The notes under the pieces were generated by a model. That model saw only the letters and a list, made by a program, of their open reading frames with translations. It searched no databases and was not told the origin of the DNA. From contig JBNAVX010000111.1 in assembly GCA_049700155.1 (NCBI GenBank), forward strand, positions 1 to 7,802: 7,802 bases of DNA, in the 5' to 3' direction. Shown here piece after piece: positions 5,889 to 7,802 of this stretch (positions are counted from its first letter, which is position 1; every line of letters starts with the position of its first letter). Source of the DNA: JACAEY01 sp049700155. GTDB lineage: Bacteria > Nitrospirota > Thermodesulfovibrionia > Thermodesulfovibrionales > SM23-35. The position numbers were made by a program, and so were the translations under genes.

Positions 5889-6583
5889 TTCTCTTTTTTT
5901 ACAAATAACTTTGCCTCTGCCTCAGACCTGAATGGTGAATTAGGAAATCTCTCAGTAAGTTCTTTATATTTTTTCTTTGCCTCTTCTGTTCTACCTTCTT
6001 TTTCAAGGAGCTTTGCGTATTCTATTAGAGCAAAATCTTTATATATCTCTCCTTTTAGAGTATAAAGTTTCTCTAATGTTTTCATGGCTTCTATTATATC
6101 ACCCTTTTTTAAATAAATATTCGACATCTTTCCATATGCAAGGGGAAGAAGTTCTTCTTCCCCTGAGTATCTATCTGTAAATTCCTTGAGAGTCTTCAAT
6201 GCCTCATCATATCTACCAAGTTCGTAGTAACAATTTACAATATACAGGAGCACTACTGGAGATTTTTTTGTGCGATAAGACTTATTAAACATATCAAGGG
6301 CTTTTGAAATTTGGTCGGTTTTACTTAAAGTCTGTTTTTGGTATAAGTTGTAATAACTTTTATACGCCTCATATGCCAAAGTCATTGCTTTCTTGCGTAA
6401 TGAATACTCATAAAATATAAAACCTAAGATAACTATAATAATTAAAAGCCCCAGAAGAAAATATCGCAATACATATCTCTTTTTCTCTTTGAGATTTTCT
6501 TTTAGACTTATAAGTCGGTCTCTAACTTCAGTCTCTGTATCTGTAATTTTCTTTGGTATTTTCTTTTTAATCGGCTTGGGCAT
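5885..6583 (-). CDS. Membrane-anchored tetratricopeptide repeat protein
   Basis: Probable inner-membrane scaffold with a TPR domain outside the cytoplasm; partners are unknown. The 232 residues begin with a Lys-rich cytoplasmic part (1-40), one transmembrane segment (about 41-60, rich in Leu and Ile), then helical repeats: TPR-like units at about 109-140 (YYELGRYDEALKTLKEF), 147-180 (NIYLKKGDIIEAMKTLEKL) and 185-218 (LLEKEGRTEEAKKKYKEL). The layout resembles YfgM-type ancillary chaperone or envelope-assembly proteins, but no closer assignment is justified. The start shares TAATG with the PHP gene stop, and GGAG lies 8 nt before the ATG, so the pair is probably an operon with coupled translation. 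Its stop codon overlaps that of the convergent transglycosylase. Confidence 0.85.
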   Translation of the reverse strand: MPKPIKKKIPKKITDTETEVRDRLISLKENLKEKKRYVLRYFLLGLLIIIVILGFIFYEYSLRKKAMTLAYEAYKSYYNLYQKQTLSKTDQISKALDMFNKSYRTKKSPVVLLYIVNCYYELGRYDEALKTLKEFTDRYSGEEELLPLAYGKMSNIYLKKGDIIEAMKTLEKLYTLKGEIYKDFALIEYAKLLEKEGRTEEAKKKYKELTERFPNSPFRSEAEAKLFVKKEN

Positions 6584-7239
6584 TAATCTCTCCTTAAGGC
6601 TTTTTCAACGATGGACTTTGAATTTTCGAATAACATTTCAATACGATTTCCATCTATTCCTGAAGCTTTAAGTATTTTTATAGCCATTTCTTTTGTTATT
6701 AAATCTGAAGGACTATGTGCATCAGTATTTATGCAAAGTGGGACACCAAATTTCATGGCTTCTTTTGCAACATACCCATTGGATAAGCAATGACCTTTCC
6801 TGGAGGTTATTTCAAGAGTAACACCTTTATCTTTTGCAAACAAAAGATCTTCTGTGGAGATAATTCCTGGATGAGCAAGTATATCAGCTTGTGCCTCAAT
6901 AGCTGCTCTATTTGTTCCAGGTGCAACAGGCTCTACAATAGTCTCTCCATGCACGACAACTATTTTTGCCCCTAAATGCCGCGCTTCTTTTACAAGTTCA
7001 GAGATAATCTGTGGTGGGACATGTGTAATTTCTGCACCAGGAATTACTTCGATAGAAAAAAATCCTTTGATTTTCTTAATTGCATTCACAATTCTCGGGA
7101 TTACAAAATCAATATTTGATGGATCTACATGGTCTGTAATTGCTATGGCTTTATACCCGATTACTTCTGCCCTTCTTATTAATTCAGATGGAAGAAGTTC
7201 TCCATCACTGAATAGGCTATGTGTATGAAGGTCAATCAT
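6583..7239 (-). CDS. PHP-domain metal-dependent phosphoesterase
   Basis: Predicted hydrolase with the PHP trinuclear metal site; related proteins include histidinol phosphatases and nucleotide phosphoesterases, and the substrate here is not known. All nine expected ligands can be seen in 218 residues: DLHTHS (His5, His7), SDGE (Asp12), TDH (His37), GAE (Glu70), VHGE (His97), AHPG (His123) and NTDAHSPSDL (Asp173, His175). The domain fills the protein, with no polymerase or other extra domain. The ATG at 7239 is chosen because it opens directly on the first metal motif; the ribosome binding site is poor (AAAGA only). The gene heads a two-gene - strand operon with the TPR protein, sharing TAATG. 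Confidence 0.9.
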   Translation of the reverse strand: MIDLHTHSLFSDGELLPSELIRRAEVIGYKAIAITDHVDPSNIDFVIPRIVNAIKKIKGFFSIEVIPGAEITHVPPQIISELVKEARHLGAKIVVVHGETIVEPVAPGTNRAAIEAQADILAHPGIISTEDLLFAKDKGVTLEITSRKGHCLSNGYVAKEAMKFGVPLCINTDAHSPSDLITKEMAIKILKASGIDGNRIEMLFENSKSIVEKALRRD

Positions 7240-7372
7240 CTATTTTTTTCTTTAATTTAAAAATAATTTTTATCTATTTATCTACGGCTAATCATTCTAA
7301 CAAATTTTCTTTTTTAAAATCATTATGAAATATCGAATTGACTGAATCTTTGTCTCATCAAAAATCTAAATC

Positions 7373-7400
7373 AATATAACACAAAATTTACTATTGTCTA
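7373..7400 (-). promoter_or_regulatory. Candidate promoter for the PHP-TPR operon
   Basis: On the - strand TAGACA (7400 to 7395) and TATATT (7378 to 7373) each match the sigma-70 consensus at 5 of 6 positions, with a 16-bp spacer. Transcription would begin near 7366 and give a leader of roughly 125 nt. The A+T-rich background makes chance matches likely. Confidence 0.3.
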
Positions 7401-7549
7401 AGATGTATATAAGAGTCAAAAACGGGATTCCTTCGCCACTGATTTTTCAATAATGAGTTAAATTTGTATTCTAATTCAATAATAAAGTCTGTCCTTATTT
7501 CTTTTCTTGGTGTGAAGCATTTTTTAGAAGGGAATTTATTATCTTGACA
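7391..7549 (-). pseudogene. Coding-like fragment without a start codon
   Basis: A - strand frame of 52 codons between a TGA (7550-7552) and a TAG (7391-7393) has protein-like composition: after KKCFTPRKEIRTDFIIELEY comes KFNSLLKNQWRRNPVFDSYI. There is no ATG and no ribosome binding site. A second - strand frame just upstream (FKDLEKLRSCFFDVKIINSL) also looks coding and ends where this one continues, which suggests one gene broken by a frameshift. I do not recognise the protein. Confidence 0.35.
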
Positions 7550-7601
7550 TCAAAAAAACAAGACCTGAGTTTCTCCAAATCCTTGAACAGCCAAGCTCAA
7601 C

Positions 7602-7635
7602 TGCCGCTATAGAGCAAGGCTGAAGGCCGCAGCGG
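7602..7635. repeat. G+C-rich hairpin in an A+T-rich region
   Basis: CCGCT (7604-7608) pairs with AGCGG (7631-7635) around a 22-nt loop that contains further G/C-rich pairing potential (GGCTGAAGGCC). It sits in a patch of 50% G+C at 7561-7680, well above the rest of the window. No T-run follows on either strand. Confidence 0.35.
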
Positions 7636-7709
7636 AATGGAGGTCAGGAGAGTGGTTTGTTCACTCATTTCTTTGCTTCAATAGCAATACGATCACGAAA
7701 CATGACGTA

Positions 7710-7802
7710 TCAGATCATTTCATTCATATCGAAAACGATGTGAGGCTTTGTTATGTAATCCGCTGATTTAGTTAATAATTTAGCTAATGGCGCTGGGATG
7801 TC
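7710..7802 (-). CDS. Possible 3' end of a gene entering from the right edge
   Basis: The - strand frame is open from the right edge for 30 codons and then ends at a TGA (7710-7712). It reads DIPAPLAKLLTKSADYITKP followed by HIVFDMNEMI. The other two - strand frames are stopped quickly. The composition looks protein-like, but the piece is too short to identify. After the stop, the same frame continues as YVMFRDRIAIEAKK before another stop, so this could equally be part of a decayed gene. Confidence 0.35.
   Translation of the reverse strand, partial: DIPAPLAKLLTKSADYITKPHIVFDMNEMI

Larger units (their letters stand above)
7240..7802. other. Right-end region without an intact gene
   Basis: About 7240-7390 is very A+T-rich leader DNA upstream of the PHP gene. 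From 7391 to the right edge the - strand contains several coding-like but interrupted pieces (7391-7549, about 7457-7550 in another frame, and 7710-7802). A G+C-richer patch at 7561-7680 (60 of 120 bases) carries a hairpin. None of it makes a complete gene, so it looks like decayed coding DNA. Confidence 0.5.

Noticed and set aside
7544..7549. TTGACA on the + strand as a -35 box for a gene at the right edge.
   Set aside because: No -10-like hexamer lies at a suitable distance, and no supported + strand gene follows.
7793..7802. ATG near the right edge on the + strand (reading MALG) as a new gene start.
   Set aside because: There is no ribosome binding site, only three or four codons are visible, and the - strand frame here looks more protein-like.
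1..7802. CRISPR array, rRNA, riboswitch (including a cobalamin riboswitch before cobO) or toxin-antitoxin pair.
   Set aside because: No regularly spaced repeats, no rRNA sequence, and the 114-bp region before cobO is too short and A+T-rich for a B12 riboswitch. No two-gene toxin pattern was recognised.

Overview
The window is A+T-rich bacterial DNA in which compact chromosomal genes on both strands are flanked by decayed, mobile-element-like sequence. No gene here is a taxonomic marker. The low G+C, an outer-membrane-type lipoprotein patatin, an MltD-like transglycosylase and a PHP/TPR gene pair point to a diderm bacterium. An archaeal-type Clp1/Grc3 polynucleotide kinase suggests a deep-branching or thermophile-related lineage, for example Nitrospirota/Thermodesulfovibrio-like; that placement is inference only.

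Layout. (1) 2-819: a broken + strand gene with a Toprim_2-like C-terminus, carrying two apparent frameshifts and an in-frame TAG, probably the remnant of a plasmid or integrated-element primase/mobilisation gene. (2) 820-1227: no gene; it holds a roughly 197-bp unit bounded by inverted GGGTGCCAGA ends (1025-1221), resembling a MITE or an internally deleted insertion sequence, with a perfect 16-bp palindrome inside. (3) 1228-2115 (-): patatin-like lipoprotein phospholipase. (4) 2230-4012 (+): cob(I)alamin adenosyltransferase, an unrecognised 87-residue helical protein, and a Clp1/Grc3-type polynucleotide 5'-kinase whose start lies only 5 nt after a perfect extended -10 box. (5) 4065-4514 (-): a DUF488 protein. 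(6) 4542-5888 (+): an MltD-like lytic transglycosylase with one LysM domain and an 81-residue very basic tail; its start codon lies in an 11-bp perfect dyad. (7) 5885-7239 (-): PHP-domain phosphoesterase followed by a membrane-anchored TPR protein, coupled through TAATG; the TPR gene overlaps the transglycosylase gene tail to tail by 4 nt. (8) 7240-7802: no intact gene; A+T-rich leader DNA, then coding-like fragments on the - strand around a short G+C-richer patch.

The genes do not form one obvious pathway. The transglycosylase, the TPR protein and the patatin lipoprotein are envelope functions. CobO and the polynucleotide kinase are housekeeping-type enzymes of cofactor and RNA metabolism. 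I did not find a convincing new defence or mobile system. The most interesting points are the bacterial Clp1/Grc3-type kinase with its apparent leaderless promoter, the pair of dyads packed between the SD-less DUF488 and transglycosylase starts, and the MITE-like unit beside the dead Toprim gene.
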